Below, in pieces: positions 26,861 to 35,162 of a stretch of 64,000 nucleotides of DNA; the stretch's first letter is position 1, and each line of letters begins with the position of its first letter. Below the pieces are notes generated by a model. That model ran no database searches and had not been told where the DNA came from. It saw nothing but the letters and a program-made list of their open reading frames with translations. Where the stretch lies: assembly GCA_017381935.1 (NCBI GenBank), contig JAFOBG010000054.1, positions 31,168 through 95,167 of the forward strand, written 5' to 3'. The stretch is from Alistipes sp. GTDB taxonomy: Bacteria; Bacteroidota; Bacteroidia; Bacteroidales; Rikenellaceae. Both the position numbers and the translations under genes were made by a program.

Positions 26861-28753
26861 TTACAAATCATCATCGCCACCAATCATCAGATGCTCCTCT
26901 ATCAAGTCCTCCTCAACACGAAGATTATCTACAATAAATCGCTGGCGGTCAAATGTATTCTTACCCATATAGAAGGTCAGCAAATCGGATACAGGGTCAT
27001 CTTTGGTTAATCTTACGCGGTCAAGGCGTATATTCTCACCAATAAAGCCTGAGAACTCGTCCGGAGATATCTCTCCAAGACCTTTAAATCGGGTAATCTC
27101 AGCCTTGGCTCCGCACTTTTCTATCGCATCCAAACGTTCCTGCTCGGTATAGCAATAGTAAGTATCCTTCTTATTACGCACACGGAAAAGCGGTGTCTGC
27201 ATAATGAAGAGGTGTCCATTGCGAATAAGGTCTGGGAAGTACTGCAAGAAGAAGGTTAAAAGCAGCATACGGATATGCATACCGTCCACATCGGCATCGG
27301 TTGCAATAACCACCTTCTCATATCTCAAATTCTCTACATCCTCGTCAATATTGAGTGCATTATGCAAAAACTTAAACTCGTCATTAACATAAGCCTGCGC
27401 CTTCTTCATACCATAGGTATTCAGCGGTTTTCCTCTGAGTGAGAATACTGCCTGCGTCTGTGCATTTCTCGACTTGGTAATAGAGCCCGATGCAGAGTCT
27501 CCCTCGGTGATAAAAATCATTGTTCGACCGGCAAGCTCGCTCTTATCGCCACGGTGAATTTTACAGTCTCGCAAGTTCTTATTGTTAAGCAACAGGCGCT
27601 TATTTGCCTCTCGACTCTTCTTCTGTACGCCCGCCATCGCCTTTCGTTCCTTCTCGCTCTCGACAATCTTACGCTGGATTGCCTGAGCCACATCTGGATT
27701 ACGGTGCAGATAGTTATCAAGCTCTGTGGCAAGGAACTCTCCGATAAATTGGCGCATCGAGATACCATCTGCCGCATCTTTACTTCCGAGCTTTGACTTT
27801 ACCTGATTCTCAAAGACGGCATTTGACACTCGCACAGAGACCGCTGCCACAATAGAGGTACGAATATCTGATGGGTCATAATCTTTATGATAAAAGTCCT
27901 TAAGCACCTTTACAACCATCTCACGGAAGGCTGCCTGATGCGTTCCGCCCTGCCATGTATTCTGGCTATTGGCAAAGGTGTAGTATATCTCGCCATAACC
28001 TGTGGAGTGAGTCATAGCAATCTCTATATTCTTACTTGACAGATGAATTGGAGGATAGAGCATGGTCTGATTCTCCATATTGTCATTTATCAAGTCAAGC
28101 AGTCCGTTTTTAGAGCTGTATGAGACTCCGTTGAAGACAATTGTAAGACCTACATTCAGATAGGCGTAGTTATGCACCATCTGCTCAATGTAGTCGATAT
28201 TAAACTCATAGTTCGGGAATATCTCAGGGTCAGGAATAAATGAAACAAAAGTTCCATTTTTATCCTTTACGCCACTCTCTCTTGTATCATCCTGCAGAAT
28301 ACCCTGACTAAAACGCACCTGACGAGCCTCGCCATCACGTACTGAGCGCACGATAAACTCTGTCGAAAGGTAGTTTACCGCCTTTACACCCACTCCGTTA
28401 AGACCTACTGTCTTATCGAAAGCCGAATCCTCGCCCTGGTCATACTTTGCACCCGTATTAATCTGAGAGACAACGCTATCAAGCGAGTTTAACGGGATTC
28501 CTCGACCATAGTCTCTTACAGTAACACATTTATTCTCAAGGGTTATCTCTATTGTCTTACCATAGCCCATGATAAATTCGTCAATGCCGTTATCCACAAC
28601 CTCTTTGACAAGCACATAGAGGGCATCATCCCTCTCCGAGCCATCTCCAGGAGTGCCGACATACATACTTGTACGACGGCGCACATGCTCACGTGGAGTG
28701 AGCTGTTGTATGGCATCATCGCCATAACTATTTTTCTTCTGCACTTCTGCCAT
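26861..28753 (-). CDS. parE: DNA topoisomerase IV subunit B
   Basis: The ATPase subunit that drives strand passage in topoisomerase IV. The 630 residues carry a GHKL ATP site (KEVVDNGIDE, VRDYGRGIPL, LNGVGVKAVN), a transducer domain, the TOPRIM motif TEGDSASGS near residue 415 and the Mg-binding DADVDGMH near residue 486. The adjacent parC with the same orientation confirms the pair and argues against GyrB, which would normally be longer or located elsewhere. plsC ends 13 bases upstream. Confidence 0.94.
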   Translation of the reverse strand: MAEVQKKNSYGDDAIQQLTPREHVRRRTSMYVGTPGDGSERDDALYVLVKEVVDNGIDEFIMGYGKTIEITLENKCVTVRDYGRGIPLNSLDSVVSQINTGAKYDQGEDSAFDKTVGLNGVGVKAVNYLSTEFIVRSVRDGEARQVRFSQGILQDDTRESGVKDKNGTFVSFIPDPEIFPNYEFNIDYIEQMVHNYAYLNVGLTIVFNGVSYSSKNGLLDLINDNMENQTMLYPPIHLSSKNIEIAMTHSTGYGEIYYTFANSQNTWQGGTHQAAFREMVVKVLKDFYHKDYDPSDIRTSIVAAVSVRVSNAVFENQVKSKLGSKDAADGISMRQFIGEFLATELDNYLHRNPDVAQAIQRKIVESEKERKAMAGVQKKSREANKRLLLNNKNLRDCKIHRGDKSELAGRTMIFITEGDSASGSITKSRNAQTQAVFSLRGKPLNTYGMKKAQAYVNDEFKFLHNALNIDEDVENLRYEKVVIATDADVDGMHIRMLLLTFFLQYFPDLIRNGHLFIMQTPLFRVRNKKDTYYCYTEQERLDAIEKCGAKAEITRFKGLGEISPDEFSGFIGENIRLDRVRLTKDDPVSDLLTFYMGKNTFDRQRFIVDNLRVEEDLIEEHLMIGGDDDL

Positions 28754-28766
28754 ATAATCGTTTTTA

Positions 28767-29489
28767 CTATTTCCTTATCTTCTCATACTCCTCGCACATC
28801 ATTGTTCGAGTCTTATCTATAAGTTCTGACATCTCCAAAGATTTCACCTCCTCAACGCTAATTGGAGGCAAAACGCTTACAGTCAGGCTGTTGCGCCAAT
28901 TCACCAGATAGTTTTTCTTTAATACGGTTCGTGTACCATGCATAACTACCGGAAGAATCTCAACCCCTGCATCTTTAGCAAGAGCAAATGCACCCTGCTT
29001 AAAACGGGCAATCTCACCACTCTTTGAGCGTGTACCCTCAGGGAACATGGCTATAGAGACACCTCTTGAAATCCACATTTTGCCCTTCTCTGTAACCTTA
29101 CGCATAGAGTCCGCACCTCGACTACGGTCGATAGCAATATCGCCATGCAGCGAGAGCAACTGTCCGATATACGGAATCTTGAAGACCTCTCTCTTTGACA
29201 CCCAACGGAAATTGAGTGGCAAAAAATAGAGCGCCAAAATATCGGTCATTGCATTGTGGTTGATTACTATCACATAGCTCTTTGTCTTATCGATATTCTC
29301 CAAACCCGTAATTTTTCGAGTAGATGGCAAAATAGGCTTCCAAAAACACATACATATTGCTCGTGAAAGCTCATGCACCACACGGCGAGGCTTGTCAAAA
29401 GGATAGCAGACAATCAGAGCTACAACGGACAGAATAAAAAAGAATGTGAGCTGTATAAGGGTATAAATATAAAATATAATCGAGAACAT
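28767..29489 (-). CDS. plsC: 1-acyl-sn-glycerol-3-phosphate acyltransferase
   Basis: Adds the second acyl chain to lysophosphatidic acid at the inner membrane, forming phosphatidic acid. The 240 residues have an N-terminal hydrophobic anchor (about residues 2-30), the HX4D catalytic motif in INHNAMTDI near 76-82, and the FPEGTRSKSG motif near 150, both hallmarks of the family. It is the first gene of the run down to lolA, with a TATCTTTG promoter element 45 bases upstream. Another lysophospholipid acyltransferase is conceivable because the family is broad. Confidence 0.85.
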   Translation of the reverse strand: MFSIIFYIYTLIQLTFFFILSVVALIVCYPFDKPRRVVHELSRAICMCFWKPILPSTRKITGLENIDKTKSYVIVINHNAMTDILALYFLPLNFRWVSKREVFKIPYIGQLLSLHGDIAIDRSRGADSMRKVTEKGKMWISRGVSIAMFPEGTRSKSGEIARFKQGAFALAKDAGVEILPVVMHGTRTVLKKNYLVNWRNSLTVSVLPPISVEEVKSLEMSELIDKTRTMMCEEYEKIRK

Positions 29490-29533
29490 AGCCTTAAAAT
29501 ATAGTTACAATATCCAACATAGTTATATCTGTG

Positions 29534-29541
29534 CAAAGATA
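29534..29541 (-). promoter_or_regulatory. -7 promoter element (TATCTTTG) of the plsC-lolA operon
   Basis: On the minus strand TATCTTTG matches TAnnTTTG and gives a leader of about 40 bases to plsC. The -33 region lacks a clear TTG. It is divergent from the plus-strand element at 29604-29611. Confidence 0.5.
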
Positions 29542-29603
29542 GAATTTTTTGTAGTTTTTTGAAAAAATTAACCAAAAATTTTATCAACAATCTTAATTTT
29601 CAC

Positions 29604-29611
29604 TATCTTTG
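29604..29611 (+). promoter_or_regulatory. -7 promoter element (TATCTTTG) upstream of the PqqD-like gene
   Basis: TATCTTTG ends 4 bases before the ATG at 29616, so the transcript would begin on or next to the start codon. It also argues against a start at the upstream in-frame TTG (29559), which would place the promoter inside the gene. Confidence 0.55.
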
Positions 29612-29615
29612 TGGC

Positions 29616-29882
29616 ATGAAATTCAAAGAGGGATATAAAGTTAGAGAGATTGCCGGCGAGCACGTTGTAATTATGCAGGGTCGTTTCGGCGTAGATATGA
29701 CACGTGTAATTGCACTCAACCAGACATCTTTGTTGCTTTGGAACAAACTCCAAGGTAAAGAGTTTAAGTGTGAAGATGTTGTAAAAATTCTTACTGACAA
29801 CTACGAGGTCGAGGCTGAGCGAGCACAGTCTGACGCAGAGGCGTGGATAGCAAAACTCCATGAGTGCAAATTGGTTGAATAG
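29616..29882 (+). CDS. PqqD-like peptide-binding protein
   Basis: An 88-residue protein, MKFKEGYKVREIAGEHVVIM, followed by LNQTSLLLWNKLQGKEF and a winged-helix-like C-terminal part (VVKILTDNYEVE). This is the PqqD fold, a small winged helix that binds precursor peptides in PQQ and other peptide-modification systems (RiPP recognition element). Stand-alone PqqD-like proteins are common in Bacteroidales, often with no known peptide. No radical SAM enzyme or peptide precursor is seen here. The next gene begins 7 bases downstream, so it probably shares a transcript with the metal-linked genes that follow. Confidence 0.7.
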   Translation: MKFKEGYKVREIAGEHVVIMQGRFGVDMTRVIALNQTSLLLWNKLQGKEFKCEDVVKILTDNYEVEAERAQSDAEAWIAKLHECKLVE

Positions 29883-29889
29883 TGTTACA

Positions 29890-30315
29890 ATGAAGAGCAA
29901 AAGAGTAATATCATCACTTATGCTTGCTATATATCTTATGGCAAGTTGTGGTAGTATGCTCTCTGTAATTCTCTGCCACTGCACTCGCAGTTCTCACTTC
30001 CAGGCGCACCACTCATGCAGCGATCATCACACCTGTAATCACAGCACACACAAGCAAGGCGAGGGCATTGTATTGCCTTCAAACTGTGGATGTAATCACG
30101 ACCATTCGACAGAGATTGATCTATACAACTATAAGGAGTATCCAATAATAGATTGTACCCCTATTGTATGCACTGCTTTAATTGCAATGCAAGAGCAGAT
30201 ACCACTCTCTTTAGACAATACAAAGATTAAATATCTTGACCGTCGGAAAATTCCACTACATAGTTCCGACATTGTAACTCTCAAGGGATTGAGGGCTCCA
30301 CCGGCTATTGCATAA
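29890..30315 (+). CDS. Exported His/Cys-rich protein, HYC_CC_PP-type
   Basis: A 141-residue exported protein starting at the ATG at 29890 (MKSKRVISSLMLAIYLMASC, a signal peptide). Mature residues are dense in His and Cys (CHCTRSSHF, HHSCSDHHTCNHSTHK, NCGCNHDH), and the C-terminus is RAPPAIA. This matches the layout of the Bacteroidetes HYC_CC_PP family (HYC, then CC, then PP), although here the motifs read CHC and CGC. Such proteins occur beside TonB receptors and HMA proteins in metal loci, as in this case. A metal-binding or sensing role outside the cytosol is inferred. The longer frame from 29860 is rejected because the signal peptide begins at 29890. Confidence 0.65.
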   Translation: MKSKRVISSLMLAIYLMASCGSMLSVILCHCTRSSHFQAHHSCSDHHTCNHSTHKQGEGIVLPSNCGCNHDHSTEIDLYNYKEYPIIDCTPIVCTALIAMQEQIPLSLDNTKIKYLDRRKIPLHSSDIVTLKGLRAPPAIA

Positions 30316-30365
30316 ACTCGAATGCGGATAGTCCGCAAATATTGTTTATGTAATACTTCAAATTT

Positions 30366-32711
30366 ATGAAAACATCCAAACTTTTATTAACATTTTGCGC
30401 TGCACTATGTGTAGGCAATCTATATGCTCAGGATATTACAGGTCGTGTGCTTGACGCTACCGGAAATCCACTACCTGGAGCATCAGTCTATTGGGCCGAT
30501 ACAAACGTTGGTGAGGCGGCCGATATGAATGGTAACTTCAAAATCCACCGAGTGAAAGATTACACTCGCCTTGTAGGCTCCTTCCTCGGATATACAAACG
30601 ATACTGTCAATGTAGAGAAAAACACTACAGAGGTACTCTTCAAACTCATCGAGGGTGTTGCCGTTGAGAGCGTTGTTGTAGAGGGTAATATGAGAGGTAA
30701 TTATATCGCTCATGAGGGTATTTTGAAGAACGAAAATATCTCATTTGCAGGCCTTTGCAAAATGGCATGCTGTAACCTTGCAGAGAGCTTTGAAAACTCG
30801 GCGTCGGTTACTGTCGGTTATAGTGATGCCATCTCAGGAGCTCGACAAATTAAGATGCTCGGCCTTGCAGGTACATACACACAAATCTTAGACGAAAATA
30901 GAGCTATCATGCGAGGTCTAAGTGCCCCTTATGGCCTTGGTTACACTCCAGGCATGTGGCTCAACTCTATTCAGGTTTCAAAGGGTATCGCCTCTGTTAC
31001 AGCTGGTCATGAAGCCGTAACGGGTCAGATTAACCTTGAGCACCGTAAGCCCACTGACGAGGAGAGATTATTTGTAAACCTCTACTTCGATGCAGAGCTT
31101 AAGCCTGAGGTAAACCTCTCTACAGCCCTCCCTGTAACCAAAGACAAGAGGCTGACTACCATTATCCTTGCTCACGCCTCTGCAGATACAAAGAGCTACG
31201 ATCATAACCACGACGGCTATCGAGACCTTCCATTTTCACGACAGTTTAACATTGCCAATCGTTGGCTCTATCAGGGCGATGGAGGTCTGCAGGTACGTTG
31301 GGGTGCAAAGTATGTAAACGACCATCGTATAGGTGGCCAAATGGGCTTCAAAGAGTCTATGAAGCGTGAAAAAGATGGCAAGCAGTGGTACGATTGGTGG
31401 AGAGAGCAGAACATCTATGGCTCGGTTGTAGCTAATCAAGAGGCAAACGCCTACTTTAAGATGGGTAAGCCTGTGGGAGCTGCCGTATTTGACAAGGAGG
31501 AGAATGAAGAGATGCGTTCAAACGTAGCTATGGTTGTCGATTACGACTTCTTTAAAGAGGATGCCTTCTTTGGTGCCGATAAGGGCTATTTAGGCAATCA
31601 GCACATGGCTAATGCCAACTTTATGTACACCCACTACTTCACTTACAACTCATCGTTAGCTACAGGTATCAACGCCTCTTCTCGTTGGGTTGGCGAGAGT
31701 CTTACAGACCGCATTTGGCTCCTTGACAATAACACTCAAAGCGCAAATAACAGCGTACGTAACTTCGACCGCAACGAGAGCGAAATTGGAGCCTATGCTG
31801 AGTACACTTACAATATCAAGGAGAAGTTCTCGGTTGTTGCTGGTGTGAGATATGACTACAACTTCTACTTCCGCAAGCACCTCTTTACGCCACGTGGACA
31901 CATAAAGTGGAACATCTCTCCTACAACAGTCTTTAGAGGCTCTGCGGGTATGGGCTATCGCCCAACTGACATTGTTACTGACAACATCGGCATTATGGCA
32001 ACCGGAAGAAAGATTGTATTCGACACTCCATTTGGTCGCAACTTTGACCGCATGGAAAAGGCCCTGACCGCAGGCGGCTCATTGGCTCAGACAATCTCGA
32101 CTATCGACTATCAGGACATGACTATCAGCTTCGACTACTTCCGCACTCAACTCTATCATAGCGTGATAGTTGACCAGGAGTACGATGCAACAAATATCCA
32201 TATCTACACCACAGACGGCAAGTCATACACAAACACCTACCAGGTGGACCTTAGCTGGGGTCCGGCTGAGCGTTTGGATATATTCGCCACTTTCAGATAT
32301 ACCGACAGCAAATACACTATCAATCGTCCTGATGGCAGCACTCAACTTGTCGAGCGCCCTTTGGTAAGCCGTTTCAAGACTCTGCTTAACATCCAGTATG
32401 CAACACGCATGCGCAAGTGGACATTCGATGTTACAGCTCAGTACAATGGCAAGAGCCGTATCCCGACTCAAACCGGAGTGTTGTCCGACAGCAAGTTCTC
32501 GCCTGCATACCCTATGTTCTTTGCACAGGTAACTCGCAAAATTAAGATGTGGGACATCTACTTGGGCTGCGAGAACATTGCAGGATTCCGTCAGAAAGAC
32601 CCTATCCTCAGCTATGAGTCGCCATACTCGCCTGCATTTAACTCTGCTTGCGTTTGGGGACCACTGATGGGCCGCAAGATATATATTGGCGTAAGATTTA
32701 ACTTGTATTAA
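30366..32711 (+). CDS. TonB-dependent outer-membrane receptor, likely metal-related
   Basis: A 781-residue outer-membrane receptor with signal peptide (ends near LYAQ), a carboxypeptidase-regulatory-like domain (DITGRVLDATGNPLPGASVY), a plug and a beta barrel ending in IYIGVRFNLY, the terminal aromatic beta signal. The plug has KMACCNLAESFENSASVTVG near residues 136-155, a double-Cys motif typical of a Bacteroidetes receptor group found with HMA and HYC_CC_PP proteins. It is therefore predicted to move a metal ion or metal chelate such as copper, but the substrate is not proven. Its last eight codons belong to the first unit of the tandem repeat at 32686-33205. Confidence 0.85.
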   Translation: MKTSKLLLTFCAALCVGNLYAQDITGRVLDATGNPLPGASVYWADTNVGEAADMNGNFKIHRVKDYTRLVGSFLGYTNDTVNVEKNTTEVLFKLIEGVAVESVVVEGNMRGNYIAHEGILKNENISFAGLCKMACCNLAESFENSASVTVGYSDAISGARQIKMLGLAGTYTQILDENRAIMRGLSAPYGLGYTPGMWLNSIQVSKGIASVTAGHEAVTGQINLEHRKPTDEERLFVNLYFDAELKPEVNLSTALPVTKDKRLTTIILAHASADTKSYDHNHDGYRDLPFSRQFNIANRWLYQGDGGLQVRWGAKYVNDHRIGGQMGFKESMKREKDGKQWYDWWREQNIYGSVVANQEANAYFKMGKPVGAAVFDKEENEEMRSNVAMVVDYDFFKEDAFFGADKGYLGNQHMANANFMYTHYFTYNSSLATGINASSRWVGESLTDRIWLLDNNTQSANNSVRNFDRNESEIGAYAEYTYNIKEKFSVVAGVRYDYNFYFRKHLFTPRGHIKWNISPTTVFRGSAGMGYRPTDIVTDNIGIMATGRKIVFDTPFGRNFDRMEKALTAGGSLAQTISTIDYQDMTISFDYFRTQLYHSVIVDQEYDATNIHIYTTDGKSYTNTYQVDLSWGPAERLDIFATFRYTDSKYTINRPDGSTQLVERPLVSRFKTLLNIQYATRMRKWTFDVTAQYNGKSRIPTQTGVLSDSKFSPAYPMFFAQVTRKIKMWDIYLGCENIAGFRQKDPILSYESPYSPAFNSACVWGPLMGRKIYIGVRFNLY

Positions 32712-33205
32712 TTAGAGAGCTTAGAGTGTACGCCAATATATAGAGAGCGTTGTGTTACCCTCCCTCTAAATCTCCCTCCTGTGAGGGAGACTTGTGTCGC
32801 AAAGCTCCGTTGGCGTAAGATTTAACTTGTATTAATTAGAGAGCTTAGAGTGTACGCCAATTATATAGAGAGCGTTGTATTACCCACCCTCTAAATCTCC
32901 CTCCTGTGAGGGAGACTTGTGTCGCAAAGCTCCGTTGGCGTAAGATTTAACTTGTATTAATTAGAGAGCTAGAGTGTACGCCAATATATAGAGAGCGTTG
33001 TGTTACCCACCCTCTAAATCTCCCTCCTGTGAGGGAGACTTGTGTCGCAAAGCTCCGTTGGCGTAAGATTTAACTTGTATTAATTAGAGAGCTTAGAGTG
33101 TACACCAATATATAGAGCGTTGTGTTACCCACCCTCTAAATCTCCCTCCTGTGAGGGAGACTTGTGTCGCAAAGCTCCGTTGGCGTAAGATTTAACTTGT
33201 ATTAA
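32686..33205 (+). repeat. Tandem repeat, four units of 122-125 bases plus a partial copy
   Basis: Units start at 32686, 32810, 32935 and 33058 (lengths 124, 125, 123, 122), and a fifth partial copy of 26 bases begins at 33180. Each unit starts with the receptor's own 3' coding end and stop codon, has an inverted repeat TTGGCGTA/TACGCCAA (changed to TACACCAA in unit four), and carries a hairpin CTCCCTC/GAGGGAG. Because the array starts inside the gene and ends before the HMA gene, it probably arose by repeated duplication of the gene's 3' end. It fills the 525-base gap after the receptor gene; no other gene is seen. Confidence 0.95.
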
Positions 33206-33236
33206 ACGTTATTAACTAAACTAAACAATAAAACCC

Positions 33237-33638
33237 ATGAAAAAGATTATTATCCTCGCAGTAGCTCTGTTCGCAGTAGCAGGCACTGCAGTAGCACAGA
33301 AGGCTGCAAAGCAGATTGTAACAACAGTATTTATTACAGACCTTGATTGTGAGGGTTGCGCAAAGAAGATTTATGATAACTTCTATGGCAAGGGTGTACG
33401 CAGCGTTAAGTGCGACGTAGCTACTAAGAGCGTAGCTGTTACTTACGACGCAGCAAAGAACACTCCTGAGGGCCTTATCCCATCATTTAAGGACCTTAAG
33501 GTCAAGGTTGTAAAGTATATGACCGAGGAGGAGTTTGCAAAGCATAAGGAGCATAAGCACGATCATAACTGCACCGACTGCTCTGGTCATAACCACAGCC
33601 ACGGTCATAGCCACGCCGGCCATAACCACAAGCACTAA
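33237..33638 (+). CDS. Exported HMA-domain metal-binding protein with His-rich tail
   Basis: A 133-residue protein with a signal peptide (MKKIIILAVALFAVAGTAVAQ), a heavy-metal-associated ferredoxin-like domain at about residues 27-95 with the metal site DLDCEGCAKKI (CxxC), and a tail of about 30 residues very rich in His (HKHDHN, HNHSHGHSHAGHNHKH). It lies downstream of the metal-type TonB receptor and the HYC_CC_PP-type protein. HMA proteins carry copper or similar ions, and the His tail would bind more. An extracytoplasmic metal chaperone or buffer is inferred. It ends in a strong terminator at 33655-33690. Confidence 0.85.
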   Translation: MKKIIILAVALFAVAGTAVAQKAAKQIVTTVFITDLDCEGCAKKIYDNFYGKGVRSVKCDVATKSVAVTYDAAKNTPEGLIPSFKDLKVKVVKYMTEEEFAKHKEHKHDHNCTDCSGHNHSHGHSHAGHNHKH

Positions 33639-33654
33639 TCTGCTCAAGCCCCAA

Positions 33655-33690
33655 AACACCCCAGCGGCAAAGTCGTTGGGGTGTTTTTTT
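33655..33690 (+). terminator. Terminator of the metal-linked operon
   Basis: AACACCCCAGCG pairs with CGTTGGGGTGTT around a short loop (one mismatch), followed by seven T, 16 bases after the HMA stop. Confidence 0.9.
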
Positions 33691-33707
33691 ATTTAACAAC
33701 CGCAATC

Positions 33708-33938
33708 TCTTGTCAAAAGTTGTAAGATACGGTGCAAATGAGATAAGTTACCGTAAATCTGATTTTAGGTGTGTATTTACTATAAAACAACGAAAGGTAG
33801 GAAGTGCCACCAGACAATTTCTTGTCAAAAGACGTAAGATGCGGTGCCAAATGAGATAAGTTAGCGTAAATCTGATTTTAGGTGTGTATTTACTTTTGCT
33901 CGGGCTATAAAACAGCGAAGGGTAGTACATACCACCAA
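33708..33938. repeat. Imperfect direct repeat (about 110 bases, two copies)
   Basis: Copy 1 (about 33709-33815) and copy 2 (about 33820-33938) share CTTGTCAAAAG, AGATRCGGTGC, ATGAGATAAGTTA and GATTTTAGGTGTGTATTTAC in the same order. Each ends in a decayed hairpin beginning CGAAGGG or CGAAAGG, like the terminators at 15885-15923 and 63798-63834. The AGATRCGGTGC word also leads into hairpin copies A (5717) and C (34045). With the hairpin at 34045-34089, this accounts for the gene-free 33639-34129. Confidence 0.7.
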
Positions 33939-34044
33939 ATAAGTCGTTTTTAAGTTGATAGTTACAAGGCATACGAAAAACCGAGTCCGCATAGTATGAA
34001 CTATTTTGCTATTAGTGTGCGCTAGATACGGTGCATCGTAAAAA

Positions 34045-34089
34045 AAATCAGTGGCGGATAGTACTAAAACGTACAGCCGCCACTGATTT
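34045..34089 (-). terminator. Terminator of the GGGtGRT gene, copy C of the dispersed GTAC hairpin
   Basis: The minus strand pairs AAATCAGTGGCGG with CCGCCACTGATTT around an inner GTAC/GTAC, followed by eight T, 41 bases after the stop at 34130. About 90 bases here nearly match copy A at 5717-5760. Confidence 0.85.
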
Positions 34090-34129
34090 TTAAGGGATGT
34101 GCCGTAGGTGGCACACTATAATAGCAAAA

Positions 34130-35128
34130 TTATTTCATTGCCTGCTGGATAGCCACTGCTACAGCAACAGTCGCACCTACCATTGGGTTGTTACCCATAC
34201 CGAGGAAGCCCATCATCTCAACGTGAGCAGGAACTGAAGATGAACCTGCAAACTGAGCGTCAGAGTGCATACGACCAAGGGTATCGGTCATACCGTAAGA
34301 TGCAGGACCTGCGCCCATGTTATCTGGGTGAAGAGTACGGCCGGTACCACCACCTGATGCTACTGAGAAGTACTTCTTACCTGCAAGGACACGCTCCTTC
34401 TTGTAAGTACCTGCTACTGGGTGCTGGAAACGAGTTGGGTTTGTAGAGTTACCGGTGATTGATACATCTACATCCTCTTTCCACATTACTGCAACGCCCT
34501 CACGTACATCGTCAACGCCATAGCAACGAACCTTTGAACGAAGACCGTCAGAGTAAGCGATAGTCTCTACCTCGTGAACCTCACCTGTATAGTAGTCAAA
34601 CTGTGTCTGAACATAGGTAAAGCCGTTGATACGAGAGATAATCTTTGCAGCGTCCTTACCAAGACCGTTAAGGATTACACGGAGTGGGTTCTGACGAACC
34701 TTATTTGCCATCTCTGCAATCTTAATTGCGCCCTCAGCTGCAGCAAAAGACTCATGACCTGCAAGGAATGCGAAACACTGAGTCTCCTCACGAAGAAGAC
34801 GAGCTGCGAGGTTACCGTGGCCAAGACCTACCAAACGGTCATCAGCTACAGAGCCTGGGATACAGAATGCCTGCAGACCCTCTCCGATTGCCTCTGCTGC
34901 GTCAGCTGCAGAAGTGCAACCCTTCTTAATTGCAATAGCAGCACCTACTACGTAAGCCCACTTTGCGTTCTCGAAGCAGATTGGCTGAGTCTCCTCACAC
35001 ATTGTGTATGGGTCAATACCCTTTGCATCGCAAATAGCCTTTGCATCCTCGATTCCGTTGATACCATATTGTGCAAGCACAGCGTTAATCTTATCTATTC
35101 TGCGCTCATAGCTCTCAAATAATGCCAT
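34130..35128 (-). CDS. GGGtGRT protein, function unknown
   Basis: A 332-residue cytosolic protein with the family signature ASGGGTGRT near residues 264-272, followed by LHPDNMGAGPASYG. It has several conserved glycine- and histidine-containing stretches (GLGHGNLAARLL, FLAGHESFAAAEGAIKIAEM). It has no signal peptide. Genes of this family regularly sit next to a NifU-like scaffold protein, as here (34 bases between the two). The pairing suggests a role linked to Fe-S clusters or sulfur chemistry, but no activity is established for this family to my knowledge. It probably forms a two-gene operon with 35163-35855. Confidence 0.8.
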   Translation of the reverse strand: MALFESYERRIDKINAVLAQYGINGIEDAKAICDAKGIDPYTMCEETQPICFENAKWAYVVGAAIAIKKGCTSAADAAEAIGEGLQAFCIPGSVADDRLVGLGHGNLAARLLREETQCFAFLAGHESFAAAEGAIKIAEMANKVRQNPLRVILNGLGKDAAKIISRINGFTYVQTQFDYYTGEVHEVETIAYSDGLRSKVRCYGVDDVREGVAVMWKEDVDVSITGNSTNPTRFQHPVAGTYKKERVLAGKKYFSVASGGGTGRTLHPDNMGAGPASYGMTDTLGRMHSDAQFAGSSSVPAHVEMMGFLGMGNNPMVGATVAVAVAIQQAMK

Positions 35129-35162
35129 AATTCTCTAAAATTTAATGGTTTAACAATATGGT

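Noticed and set aside
29559-29615. TTG start for the PqqD-like gene
   Set aside because: It would place the TATCTTTG promoter box inside the coding region and add residues before the conserved PqqD beginning.
30323-30337. Small palindrome TGCGGA-tag-TCCGCA before the TonB receptor gene
   Set aside because: The stem is only six pairs, with no T run and no second copy; it could be an operator but there is not enough evidence to list it.
32686-33205. Tandem repeat as a CRISPR array
   Set aside because: The whole 122-125 base unit is conserved with no variable spacers and it includes coding sequence. No cas genes are present.
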